From assembly GCA_035236585.1 (NCBI GenBank), contig CP141132.1:82326880-82390879 (forward strand): DNA of 64,000 nt. The letters run 5' to 3'. Below the pieces are notes generated by a model. The model saw only the letters and a list, made by a program, of their open reading frames with translations, did no database searches and had not been told where the DNA came from. Of this stretch, positions 47,845 through 59,442 are shown piece after piece. Both the position numbers and the translations under genes were made by a program. This DNA is from Warburgia ugandensis (lineage: Eukaryota; Streptophyta; Magnoliopsida; Canellales; Canellaceae). Position 1 is the first letter of the stretch. Every line of letters begins with the position of its first letter.

Positions 47845-49080
47845 GAAGAATTTGAAACTTTTCTGGCCCGTATGAATGATGAAACACCTTCACATGAGAT
47901 AATGTCTCCACTTCTGTACATCAAGAACTATGGCCATCAGTTCCCTTTCATAAACTGATTTAGATTGTGATAGAAGGGAGAGGGATTGACTGAAGAAAGC
48001 AACTGGTCTACCCTCTTGCATGAGGACAACACCAATTCCTTTTCTTGATGCATCTGTTTCCAGCACAAAGGTTTTTGAAAAATCTTGTATGCCTTATACA
48101 TGAACAGTTGTCATGGCTTTTTTCAATGTCTCAAACGCCTCCTGACCTTCCTTAGTCCATATGAATCCATCTTTCTTAAGTAGTTTGGTTAAAGGAGCAG
48201 CAATGATTCCATAACTTCTAACAAACCTTCTGTAATAGCCAGTAAGACCCAAAAATCCCTGAAGTGCCTTGGCGTCTTTAGGGGTGGGCCATGATAACAT
48301 ACAGTATCTTGGAATTATCAGTTTTTACCCCCTTTTCAAATATAATGTCCCAAGTACTCCAAAGAAGGTTATGCAAATGAACACTTCTTTTTGTTGGCAA
48401 TGAGCTGGTGGTGTTCTTCAAGCAATTTCAAGACAATGGTAATATACTCCAAGTGAAGAGAAAGGTTAAATTAAAATATCATCAAAGAAGACAAGGACAA
48501 ACTTGCGTACATGGGGTTGAAATACCTCATTTATAAGCGCCTGAAAGGTGGTTGGTGCATTGGTTAGCCCGAAAGGCATAACCAAAAATTCGTAGTGCCC
48601 TTCATGAGTTTAAAGGGCTGTTTTGTCTATGTCCTCCTTGATTCGAATTTGATAATATCTTGATTTCAAGTCGAGCTTTGAGAAGATGGTGGCTCCACCC
48701 AATTCGTCCAATAGTTCATTTATTGTTAGAATCAGAAACTTATCAGGTACTGTCACCTTATTTAATACCCTATAATCCACACAAAATCTCTAACCCCCAT
48801 CCTTCTTTTTGACTAGTAGCACTGGGCTAAAAAAGAGCTTTTACTAGGTCGAATGATTCTTAATTTCAACAACTCCTTTATGATTTTCTCAATTTTATCT
48901 TTCTGTGAATGCAGATACCTATAGAGCCTGCTGTTAGGAGGTTGTGCTCCTACCAGCCTAATGGCATGATCATGAGAACGAGCAACCGGCAGTCCTAAAG
49001 GTTGATCAAATATATGTGAAAATTGCTGTAGGAGAGAGTCTATGGCTGAACGGCAATCTTCCTGAGGCTAGTATTTACCC
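47845..49080 (-). pseudogene. Gypsy reverse transcriptase and RNase H
   Basis: Broken minus frames include the RT active site FFDD (codons 48478-48489), and 48094-48300 reads [19 protein letters not shown] and [13 protein letters not shown], the RT/RNase H connection typical of gypsy elements. Stops separate the blocks. Confidence 0.85.
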
Positions 49081-49455
49081 ACTTCCATACCCCTAATATT
49101 CAATCATACAACCAAATTCAGGCTTAGGAATGACTCGAAGAATCGATTTCAAGGAGACTAGAGAACAAGATAGAGTCAGATCCCCTTTCAAGATGATCTA
49201 ATGCCTATCTACTTTGAAACGCATGGTCAAATCACGGAAGTTTGCTGAAATATCTCCCAAGGTTTCTAGCCATTTTACCCCCAAAACTATGTCTGCTCCA
49301 CCAAGATCGAAAGGGTGGAAGTCTTAAACCACCATTATACCTAGTAGACTTAGTCGTATCTTACGACAGATGCCTTCTCCTCGGATGCAATGGCCGTCCC
49401 CATCTCGCACTCTAAATCAACACGACCGATCTACCGATAATGGAAGTTCCCTGAC

Positions 49456-49947
49456 TTATTGGGTGGAGATGAAGTTGTGGGAAGCCCCACTGTCTATTAG
49501 CACTATCACCTCCCTTCCATCGACACTGCCTTTCATTTTCATAGTCCCGCCGGATGTAAACCCCGAAATAGAGTTCAAGGATAACTCCAAATCTTGGTTA
49601 TCTGTTTCTCGGGGTTTGTCCATCTCTGTCGGAGAAAAAGGAAGGGTTTCCATCTCCTCTTCATCATTAGTGGTGAGGAGAAGCACTTGTAATAGTCGGT
49701 TTTTACACCGGTGCCCTGGATGATACTTTTCATCACATCTGTAGCATAATCCTTGGGATCTTTGTTGTTGTAGTTCGGCATCAGTGGGTTTCCTTGGGGA
49801 TCCCTTTTTTCCGGCCATTTGGTTGCCGAAGATTCTTTCCCGCTCGGTTTCCGTGTGAAAACCCTGGTTGCGATTAGGGTTGCGGACAATGAGGGGCAAA
49901 TGACAATTTTGCCCTAGCCAACCCGATTCCATTGAACCCTTCTTCAA
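49456..49947 (-). pseudogene. Gypsy zinc knuckle and aspartic protease
   Basis: The open minus frame has a CCHC knuckle (CYRCDEKYHPGHRC, about 49698-49747) followed by a protease motif DSGASHNF near the left end. Both keep their key residues (three Cys, one His; Asp-Ser-Gly). The frame ends shortly after the protease motif. Confidence 0.85.
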
Positions 49948-50010
49948 CTATATAGTAATGGTCTCCAAGCTTCTTGGCCCAACATCGTTTCTAAGTGGTT
50001 GGGCCCGTAT

Positions 50011-50720
50011 CTAGTCCAGGGCCCAATTTTTTTCTTCAATCTTGTGGGCTAACTCCATAAGCCCAAACAGAGAAGCAGGCCTGAACAGCTTGATCTTTGC
50101 TTTGATGTCATCCCGGAGCCCATTCAAGAAGGCTCCCCTTAGGACGTCGTTGGAGAGTTCGAGCAAGTGGCCAAAGAGTAGTTCTAAGGCCCAAAGGTAG
50201 TCAGCCACACTACCCGTCTGCTTCAAGGCCATCAACATTTCATAATCAATCCTATTGGGACGATCGGAATCTTCTGAGCGGAGCTGACCAGAAAGATCCC
50301 CAAGATTGGGAGTGCGAAATTCTGCCCACAAGAACCAGTGGAGGGCACAAATGGAAGTTGTAATGCTCCGCCCTGCATAGCTACCCATAGGGTTCTTGGC
50401 CGTTGAACACTAGTAAATCTAGTCTTCGGCCTTGCCATTTCGAGCGGTGATGGTCCCTCGACGGAAAAGGACTTCTTCTGGGGTTGTCGGAGGGTTCCCC
50501 CACTTCTGGGTTCCAATGACTACTCCGACCTTCGTTCGGCAACTCCCTGTTCTTGATCCACTAGCAAATTTGTATTAAGTACTCCCCAATTGCATTAACA
50601 TTAGTCTGTAATCTGCCAAGATGTTCCCTCACATCTCCTATCTCCCGTCCCTCTATCTCCTTCTCCATACTTTCTGCTCTTTCCATCCTGGTCCTAACCA
50701 TTCCCTAGGTTCAAACCGGC
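50011..50720 (-). pseudogene. Gypsy gag remnant
   Basis: Two overlapping minus frames (50011-50388 and 50232-50516) carry a gag capsid-like pattern: WFLWAEFRTPNLGDL, LKQTGSVADYLWALELLFG and FLNGLRDDIKAKIKLF. A frameshift near 50300 splits it. Confidence 0.75.
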
Positions 50721-50732
50721 TCTAATACCACT

Positions 50733-51089
50733 TGGTAGAATTCCCAGTATAATTGAATTTCAACAAGACAATTACAGAGTTACTATTACAACCACACCTC
50801 AGATTCAGAACTATACCAGTACTGGATTTGTATACATGTTCTTCTATAGTACATCATATAGTTTTCGAGGAGCCAGATCCTCCCACTTCTCTTCCTCTAA
50901 ATTTTCCTCCTCTTCTCCTTTTTCCCTCCTTCCTCTTATATCCCCTTTTTCATATGTAACTGCCCTTAACAAATGTAAACAGATGTAACAACCTTTAACA
51001 GATGTAACTGAATTTTGTTTACTCTGTCCTTACTTCTTCTTGTATAAGACTTGCCGAATCTACCTTCTTTTGGCTCATTTGATGTAACA
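50733..51089 (-). repeat. 5' LTR of the gypsy element
   Basis: 357 bp, about 40 bp longer than its partner because of a ~30-bp internal duplication (the aaatgtaaacagatgtaac block near 50970-51000) and a short extra piece (cttctatagta). Confidence 0.95.
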
Positions 51090-51094
51090 CGGAT

Positions 51095-53248
51095 CCTTAT
51101 AATAAGAGGCTGTCTAACCTTATACATTGGCCAAATACCAAAAAGTGTGCTCAATACTGAAAAACCTTGATGATGATGCAGAGGTCACCTAGCAATTCCC
51201 AATTTAGAGAGATATAAACTATAACTGTCCAACTGTTTACCTACTTTGATGCTTTTTCCTCAATAGGTTATGCAAGTGCCAAATTTTTCTGCTCTTCAAC
51301 AATTACAGTTAATTGTGTCCGATCCAAGCTCAAGAAAAAGTAACCAAGAGAACAGACATATTAACCATCAGTTAACACTCAGCTAAGCTATTTTTGCCAA
51401 GCAGTGCTGCATGACTACTCCGGTACAACACTGGCAAGAGCTGGTGAAGTCCAGTTCTAAGGACCCTTGCAACTAGTATCGAATAAATTAAAAATAAATC
51501 TAGTTTCAGAAACCACACCAGATTCGTCAACTTCATGTCTTTTCAGATTATACTAAATTACTAATACGTTAAAACCACAGTAAAGATAAACATAAAACGA
51601 AGTTCATAACAGGCAAGATGCCAACAACGAGCTGGTTAACAAAACATGTCATTTGATCTACAAGAAAAGCACTGTCAGGAATAGATTGTTCAATTTCCAT
51701 GAGGAAGACAGGCAAACAAGACAAAAATTAAGTCAACCCACAACAAATGGTGAACTTTCTAGCAACCATCCAATGCAATATGTAAAACATCTACACTCTC
51801 TTAGGTCCCAGTCCTGAACCAATGAGAAGGAAGTCAATAATTCATTCTAGAACCTGCAATGTTTTCAGTGATAATTTAATCAGACTTCTTACTTCTTTTT
51901 AAGCTCGTTTAACTTCATTAGTTTGGCATAAAATTACGAGTTGCAAGGAAATACCACAAGCTACAGAAGTAAGAAAGTTCCCTCGATTCTTATAGAAGTT
52001 CTAGACGTGCTAATACTATGAAAACACTAAAGTTAACAGTCTCCCTGAATAGCGTCAAAGTTTCCAGTAAAAGAGAAGTAATAATCCCTTGATAGTTCAC
52101 TCAATGCAAGTCAAAGAAGTTAACAGTCCCACACGACAAGCAGTGACCAGGCCATGTAAATAGCATACTTCACCCTCATCTGACTGTACATGTCACCTAT
52201 CTTGGCGGCACCTTTAAGATGGTTCAGCAGTTCAAAACAAATACCCACAAAGCGACATGACGACAAGCATTGTCTACGTTTGTTCTCAAAAATTCCATTC
52301 CAATATTAATCCTGGATCAGTGCAGGCCTTCATTGGATCAGCTCTCCATGAGACGCTTCATCCTCACACTCCCCATTTCTTTTGTTTCCTATTATTACTA
52401 ATCTAGAAAGATCAGGAAATTGACATGCAACAGGCTAATCCCTTCCACCAAAATCGAAGTTGGGGACAGTACATGTAGCAGTTAAATAAAACCTCATATC
52501 ATTTATGAAGAATCAGAACAATCTCTCCACAATCACCACACAGACAAGCTCAGGTCCCGTGCATCAATGCTTCCTAATCTTTGCCAACAAAAATCTGATG
52601 CCTACAGTTCCTTCTACCTTCAACAAACAACTACAACCAAAGATTGAAGGGTAGCTCCCACATTATTTAAACTCATGTTAGGAAGTTAAGCATCTACATT
52701 TTGAGGCTGCATAGAGTGGGAGCCAGAAGCACGCAACCTACAATCAATATGCCTGGTATCGAAGAAAGCTGCGCTCAACTTTCAGATATTGACCAGTAAC
52801 AATTACAACAACCATGACCTATAGGCTACTCTCATTTCAAACAATCTAAGAATACTGTGCAACAGATATCTATGCTTATTTTTTTAATAGTTTTGGTATG
52901 AATTATTAAGTTCTAGTTGCTGCTGAACTTGTTATAATTGATTTACCATAGAAAAAGTACTTTTTTCAAGTAAATAAATAATAGAAACAGTTAAATACTC
53001 AGATAACAATCCATTAATGAAAAGTAGACTTTAATTTTGGTTTAAAACAAATGCATATAACACACACACACACACAGAAATACATACATACATATAAAGG
53101 GGAGCGGTAATTTCAATAAGGAGCCATAGGTGCAAAGAGCAGGTAACACTTGATTGGCAGGGGAGAAGTTTCATACTACCATTTCCTCTCAATTTTTCTG
53201 CTTTATACTTTTCCCCAGCCAATCAGATGTCACCTACTCTTATATTTA
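51095..53248. other. MBD intron DNA without recognised features
   Basis: Apart from a short CA repeat (53060-53077) nothing is recognised: no long frames, no LTR pairs, no tRNA-like boxes. Confidence 0.6.
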
Positions 53249-53263
53249 TATATAGAGCAACCA

Positions 53264-53454
53264 GAAAAAAAAAAAAGGGAGCCCAGTGCACAAAGCTCCC
53301 ACGTATGCAGGGGGCATGGAAAGGGGTGGACCATAAGGGTCTATAGTATGCTGCCTTACCTTGCTTTTTTGGCAAGAGGCTGTTTCCATGCCTCAAACCT
53401 ATGACCTCAAGGTCATACGACGACAACTCTACCATTGTGGCAAGGATCCCCTTC
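53264..53454 (-). mobile_element. Au-like SINE, full length
   Basis: 191 bp in minus orientation with a 12-base A run at the plus-strand left end (its 3' T tail). Flanks tatatagagcaacca (53249-53263) and tatacaaagcaacta (53455-53469) form a diverged 15-bp duplication. Box A is damaged (TGCCACAATGG). Confidence 0.9.
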
Positions 53455-53525
53455 TATACAAAGCAACTAATGCCAAATATACTACTCAACATGAAGAACC
53501 AATAAATAAATAAAATGGCAGAGAA

Positions 53526-53656
53526 GAGTCATCGCCATCATCATCAAGGCCTTAAACCAATTAGGGATTGGATACACTAATCTTGTTCCTCCATTTCCCT
53601 CTATTGAGTGTCATAACTTCATTTAATCCAAAAGTTTTTAAATCTTTTCTCACCAC
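53526..53656 (-). mobile_element. RTE LINE 3' fragment in the MBD intron
   Basis: Begins with the complement of a GATGATGATG tail (catcatcatcaaggcctt) and matches the 3' end of the nested RTE at 28345-28460: ttgttcc-ccatttcc, gagtgtcat, cttcattta, aaagttttaaa, ctcacc. Strongly 5'-truncated. Confidence 0.85.
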
Positions 53657-54420
53657 CAAACAATAAAAGAGCAACACAATACTAACAAATGATATGTGAA
53701 ATATGAAATATATTAAGAAAATGGTCCAATGTTTAAAGAAGAAAAAGAGCTAAAGCACAGTGCCCCCACATGTAGATCCAAGTAAAAATTTTAAATTGAA
53801 GGCAACAAAAATAAAAAGCAAAGCACCAGAAAAGTGCAAAATTTTAGAGCAATAATGAAAGAGGGCAATTAGACAGAATTGATCAGGCTCAAAGACACTT
53901 GGGAAAAGCAGAATTTCCTTTTTTTAAAACGAGAACTGGCAAATATTACTAGAAAATAGTGAATGTGTCCTAAAGAAAAACTATATTGATCAGATAGTTA
54001 AGAAATTATGGATAAACACATATAAGACAAGAAGACAAATATATAACTTTTCAAGAAGAACAAAGGAACTAAACAATATATGAAACAGGAAAAGGACACC
54101 TTAAATGACAAAATTTCACAAAAAGATGATAAATGCACCAAATGAACAAGAACAGAAAGCATAAACAACCACCACTCTTACCAGATCATTTTAGAAGAAA
54201 ATAATTAATCAATATCGTCAGTATCCAGCATGATGATCATCTTCCAGTCCAGTATGAAAGTACAGCAACAAACATGAATCATAGCAACGAATACTAGCAA
54301 TTGGTTACCAATATTCGTGAACCACTGTCTATGTTATTCTTACCAACATGTGACCAAAATCTATTTCTGCATTGATCACGTAAATCTTCCTCAAGTGAAG
54401 ATGGCATCCTCGTCAACAAT

Positions 54421-54476
54421 CCCGCCCCTTCCCCAGACCCCGCATAGGCGGGAGCTTCGTGCACCGGGACTTCCCC
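54421..54476 (+). mobile_element. Au-like SINE 3' fragment
   Basis: Only the last ~55 bp remain: ccccttccccagaccccgc then gggagcttcgtgcaccggga. Plus orientation. No target duplication identified. Confidence 0.85.
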
Positions 54477-55982
54477 CACACCCTCTCTTCTTGAAGATAT
54501 TAGACCCTCCAACAATGGGGAAATGATCATATCAAGGCAGGAAAAATCCATCAGGAGAGATAGTAAGAGACATAGAAGTGTGTAACCAAGGAGAGGACTT
54601 TGAAAAAATAAAAAAGGGTACCAACTACACTAGCCATATTATCCCCACCGTAGACCTCCAGAAGAATACGAGATCTACAACAAGTCCTAGCTCTGCATCA
54701 AGTAAAACATTCTAAGACCAAAGAGAATGCAAGATTTACTAACAAGCTTATGCTTTGCATAGAGTGAAAATTACAAGTCCAAGAAGCCAATCCAATTTGA
54801 GCCATCGCAGAAAAACTATCCTGCTCACATTACAAGTCTAAAAGAGAACAGGAAACGGAATTATGCCTTGAAGCAACGGCTTTATGTTCTGCCTTCATAG
54901 AATATGTTGTCAAGAGGGGAAATGCAAGATCTGACTTGAACTCCTACTCTAGTATCAAATATCCAAACTGAGCCTTCTGAAGATCCTTTCCCATTTATCT
55001 AATCGAACTGATGACAGTAGCCATTTAGCACCAACCTGAATGCTGAAGTTCATTCAAGCAATTTCCACATCAAAACAGCAGAAGCACTGCCGTCCATCAA
55101 CAAAAAAGTACGCAGTAGACCAACAAACAGAGACGCCCACAGACAAGAGGAAACTGAAGAGTTGGAAAAGTAATGCGGTACAAAAACAGAACTACATCAA
55201 AAGTAGGATTTTTTCATAAATCCTAGAAGAGAAGCATAACGATTTGCCCAAATTCCCACCAAAGACAAGAGATAACCAAACCAACAGACTATTTTTTCTT
55301 ACATATATAATCCAATTTTTCTTACATACGCCCAAATTTCCAAAAAAATGTATGCAAGACTCACAGAAAACAATATATAATTTACTCTTATTTTTATGGA
55401 AGCAGAAATACAGGAAGAATAGCACCACTCCTCATTTTTCTAACATATATTGTAAAAGAAAATACGAAAAAGGAAGATGCTAGTCAACATTTTTTCCATA
55501 ATAACTACCAATTTTAATTACAATCCAAATGAACTACAAAGAGAACTCACAAGAAGAAGGAAACCATACTTGTTCCAATTACCGCTGAAGAAAAGACTAG
55601 GAAATATCCTAGACTCCCATCATCTGTCCACAGAAAGAAAAAGACTCTCCACAAACCCTATCAGCAAAACCACTACGAGTAGAGCAATTTTCATAAAACC
55701 AAAGCAGCACATTCCCAGAAAACCAAAGCAACAAAAACAAATTTACTTGAACTGCTGACATTTTTACAAACCCTAGCAACCAATCATAATCATTCCAGCA
55801 ATTCCACAACAAAACATCACAAAACACAAACAAAACAAGCCCACAAAATTCAACCAAAACAAAGACAACCTATTTCATTCTACTGCAGCTCAAGAGGCAA
55901 GCAGCAAGAAGAGCATAGTGGAGAGAAAACACAACAAGATCAAACACAAGAAAAACAGGTAGTCAATTAGAGAGAAAGCAAC

Positions 55983-56051
55983 CTTTTTCTTCCAGCCAGG
56001 AGGTGCAGGAAGCTCCACAGAAACCACGTCCATATCCTTGTCGCTCGCCAT
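55983..56051 (-). CDS. MBD11-like: MBD10/11-type protein, exon 1
   Basis: ATG at 56051 (minus) opens 23 codons, MASDKDMDVVSVELPAPPGW then KKK, and ends at an AAG/GTTGCT donor (55981-55982), phase 0. SVELPAPxxWKK is the conserved start of MBD10/11 proteins and forms the first strand of the MBD. Joined to FMPKKGGTP of exon 2 it gives a seamless domain. The true start is supported because the next upstream in-frame region has no conserved sequence. The 5' leader and promoter lie right of 56051 and include GA/TC microsatellites. Confidence 0.92.
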
Positions 56052-56464
56052 TTCAATTCAACCAAAGGTGGAGCAAATTAATTCAGGAAAAAAGAGGAGA
56101 ATAAACCCAAGAAAAGGAGAAGATAAGAAGCTGGCTGTTCTACTCTTTCTCCAACTAAAACAACACCAAATTAGAGAGTGAGTGAGAGAGAAGAAGATAA
56201 GAAGACGGCGGTGGTATTAGAGGAGCGGTTTCTCCTCCGAGGCTTGTTCCTGTGCGTATGTGATATTGTGTTGCTGGGCTTGGCTGCGTCGGTCCAGTAA
56301 CGGTGATGGGAGATGGACACATGCCCCGATACAGGAGGTGAAACGGTTCGGATCACGTTCCTCAAGCAGGTAGTTAATTGGATTGGAATTACCGGTTTCA
56401 TGTCCGGAGATAATGACATCGCCTGTTTGGTGTTAGAATGTAAGGACAGATTTTTGTTTGGGCA

Positions 56465-56522
56465 GAGAGAGAGAGAGAGAGAGAGAGTCCCACTGTCACA
56501 AGTAAGCAAATGTGGGAGTGGG

Positions 56523-56557
<35 letters not shown>

Positions 56558-56648
56558 TCTTGTTTGGTAACACGTTGCAACCTCATCTTCCGACTTCCTT
56601 GCACTGAACTGGTCACTCGCCACATCCTCAAGAAACCCAAAAATAAGG

Positions 56649-56694
<46 letters not shown>
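56465..56694. repeat. GA, GA and TC microsatellites upstream of the MBD gene
   Basis: Three dinucleotide runs: GA (56465-56487), GA (56524-56553) and TC (56651-56694), 410-640 bp upstream of the MBD start. The runs are inverted relative to each other and could pair. GA/TC runs are common in plant 5' leaders and bind BPC-type factors, but no function can be shown here. Confidence 0.9.
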
Positions 56695-56698
<4 letters not shown>

Positions 56699-56739
56699 TT
56701 TGATTTGTTTGGATAAATTGGGTTATTCATTTGTAGGTC

Positions 56740-59233
56740 TACTATATTTGTGGGACCAGGCTTTCATTAGTGGAGACAACGTTGATGGATGGTGGACATG
56801 TCTTATTGATCTTGTTGATGGATGGTAGACATGTCTCATTGATTTTGTGGGCTATGTGAACTGATTATTGTGGAGAGTAGAGACTAAATTGAGATTCATT
56901 TGCTTGATGAATGGCTAGTGATAAGAGAAATGGTATCTTGGCTGATCCTTTTATTGAAACTTTATTTTTGGGTGATTTGATTTATTCATCTTCTCCACTC
57001 TCCCTCAAGTTATACGCAAAAACTCATGCCCCATTCATTACTTCTAGTTACTAGTTTTCTCTGTTAAAATGTCGAATGATTATGATTGAAATACTTTTCA
57101 ACTAAGAAGACTAGCAGCTAGAACCGTCACATGGATATCAATTTTTTTAATAGGATGAGATTGGAGAGGATGAATAAGATGTATAGTTCAAATTATCCGG
57201 AGTTGAGGCCTAGAGGGAGAAGTTACGAACTCAATCTCCATAGCATCTCTAGTGACAATCAATGATATAGATCATGACTAGGATTAGAAGTGATAATTAT
57301 GGAAAGATATATAAAGGTTAAGTGAGATATCATTTGCTTGTTTTAAAAGTTGGTTACAATCATGTAATTACACTTTCATGGTTGAATAGAGATCATAATT
57401 CAGATTGTATGAATAGTAGGATAATGAGTATATGTCTGGTGGAGTCCAAACAACTATTGCCTCTCTCTATATATGGAATTTCTATTATGCAAAACGAAAC
57501 AAGCTCAAAACCATACATTTTATACCAAAAGTGGTGCAAGAAACAATGTGTATTCAATAGAGCAGTGATTTGTTACCTTAGCTATCTGGACAGGCCAAAT
57601 TAGATGAATGACTTAGATCACTGAAAGAGTATGCAAACTAGGCCCAACATGCATTTCTTCTCTACGCAGCCAGCTCAACCTTTTACATGGTAGAAATTCT
57701 CCTCTCTGTCTCTTCAAGCTTTGAATCCCTTACTATATTCATTTCTTAAAGTACCAACTATATTCAGAGGTTTTATAGTAAGCAAAATCTCAAAGCATGG
57801 TTGTTGTGGTCATTGTATGTTTCTCTTTTCCTATATCTTAAAGCTGTTATTCAGCATTGGCCCCACAAAGTTTGTTTCTCTCCCTTTTTCTTCTGTTTGG
57901 TTTGATAATGGGGTGTCATATCAGATTCTTTCAGCTCTACTTTGACATTTTTTCTTCTCACCATTATAATAGCAGAATCAAGAGGGGGCCACATTTGGAT
58001 ATATAATCCGACCAATTCATTTGACTGCTCCTGCTTTGGATATCAAAAGACCCCTACGTTATGGGACAGTTTTAGCATCCTTAAAACTATGATTTTAGAT
58101 GTCCAATTGAGATTATTACCCATAGACTTCGTACAAAATGTCTAAACCATCCATTTTTGTGATCGAAGGTACAATGTTTCAGATGTCATAGATACTGCCA
58201 TGGTGCCGTTTCTCAACTACCATACCAGTGCCAGGAATGACTGCATCGTTAAAAATGATACATGGGGCATCTAATGGCTGCTGATATACACCACTTGCAG
58301 AATTTCGTGTTATGTGGGACGCAAATGGGCATCTATCAGCTTCTCAGCATGGTGATTTTTGGAGCCAGACTTGGTAGCAGCAATTTCACTTCTTTAAAAG
58401 CTGCAGATGTTCCCTTCTTTTGGTATGAGCAGTGGAGCACATCACCTGTATTAACCCAATCAAACAAGAAGCCAATTGCTTCCTAGAAGAGAGACCAACT
58501 TCTCTGCATATATCATATTTAACAAATTCTGACGTTACTCGGGTAATCATGGCAACCTCAGATCTTATATTGGTGTTATGGCTTGAAATACAATCTAGTT
58601 CTAAAATTTATATAGCTAAATCAGTGGCCTCTGAAGAAGATCATCCTATTCATACCATATGTCTGCCATATATACAGTAGCTTTTCTTCCTTTCTAGACT
58701 TGATGCCTGGAAGGATCTTGCTTGTTGATTCATTTATCATGTTCTAGTTTTATAGGTAAACTCTCTGATCATTCTATGATATGAAAAGGAACAACGTATG
58801 ATTGAAAGGACAAAAAACTTGCCGTAGGTATTTAGATAGCTAGTGAATCTGTTACTGTGGATAGAGAACTGGCTACAATTGAAATTGGCAAACATCAGTT
58901 AGGTTTGAACACTCAATGAGAACTGATGAAAAATCTGGGACGAGTGATAATGTCTAGGGTGGATATTGTAGTTGTTTCAATTCTACAGCTGAGTAAAAAA
59001 TAATCCAACATTTTGTATTTTGATGCTTTAGCACTTTTTGCAGGTTGCCAAACATAACCAAATCACAATTAAAATAGAGATCAAGTTTTGAACGATGTTG
59101 CCTAGCATCATGTAAGCATTTTAACAGCAAAGATTGAGAGTCATTTCTGTCATTGACGTTTTAGTTCTTGGTTTCCTTATCGCAAGCATATAACTGAACA
59201 AAGTTTTGCACCTGAACTGATTTTAGTGACTTC
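56740..59233. other. Intergenic DNA, no gene recognised
   Basis: Several short frames of 60-90 codons (57322-57603, 57721-57945, 58262-58680) show no conserved domain and do not form a consistent exon chain. A dispersed duplicate of about 20 bp (gatggatggtggacatgtct / gatggatggtagacatgtct) occurs at 56782 and 56818. Otherwise nothing is recognised. Confidence 0.55.
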
Positions 59234-59251
59234 ACTTCAGTTTTTAGAGTT

Positions 59252-59424
59252 AGCCTTCGTGCAACAGTAGAGTTGTCGTCGTGTGACCTTGAGGTCACAG
59301 GTTCAAGGCATGAAAATAGCCTCTTACAAAATGCAAGGTAAGGCTGTGTACTATTGAACCTTGTGGTCTGCCCCTTCCCCGGACCCCACATACGCAGGGG
59401 CTTCGCGGGGCTGCCCCTTTTTTT
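59252..59424 (+). mobile_element. Au-like SINE, near full length
   Basis: 173 bp, plus orientation, with box B GGTTCAAGG (59300-59308) and a T-rich 3' end. It is flanked by acttcagtttttagagtt (59234-59251) and acttcggtttttagagtt (59425-59442), an 18-bp duplication with one mismatch. Confidence 0.95.
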
Positions 59425-59442
59425 ACTTCGGTTTTTAGAGTT

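Larger units (their letters stand above)
45817..51089 (-). mobile_element. Complete Ty3/gypsy chromovirus-type retrotransposon
   Basis: LTRs at 45817-46132 and 50733-51089 in TG...CA form, with a perfect CGGAT duplication (45812-45816, 51090-51094). Minus orientation: a primer-binding site (TGGTATTAGAGCC, initiator-Met type) lies inside the 5' LTR at about 50718-50731, and a G-rich polypurine tract precedes the 3' LTR (46133-46162). Domain order gag, zinc knuckle, protease, RT, RNase H, integrase, chromodomain-like tail is that of gypsy chromoviruses. Every domain is recognisable, but stops and frameshifts disable the polyprotein. It lies inside the MBD intron. Confidence 0.95.
44898..55982 (-). 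other. 11.1-kb first intron of the MBD gene
   Basis: GT...AG intron that splits the MBD domain coding sequence. It contains a complete gypsy element (45817-51089), SINE copies (45569-45708, 53264-53454, 54421-54476), an RTE 3' fragment (53526-53656) and a 99-bp tandem array (45372-45805). The stretch 51095-53030 and the rest show no recognisable gene or element. The gypsy element lies in the same orientation as the gene. Confidence 0.88.

Noticed and set aside
56171..56716. Frames rich in Ser-Leu and Arg-Glu near the MBD promoter
   Set aside because: Generated by the GA and TC repeats.
59252..59330. tRNA-like sequence with box A and box B
   Set aside because: It is the head of an Au-like SINE, proven by its target duplication and 3' body, and is not a tRNA gene.
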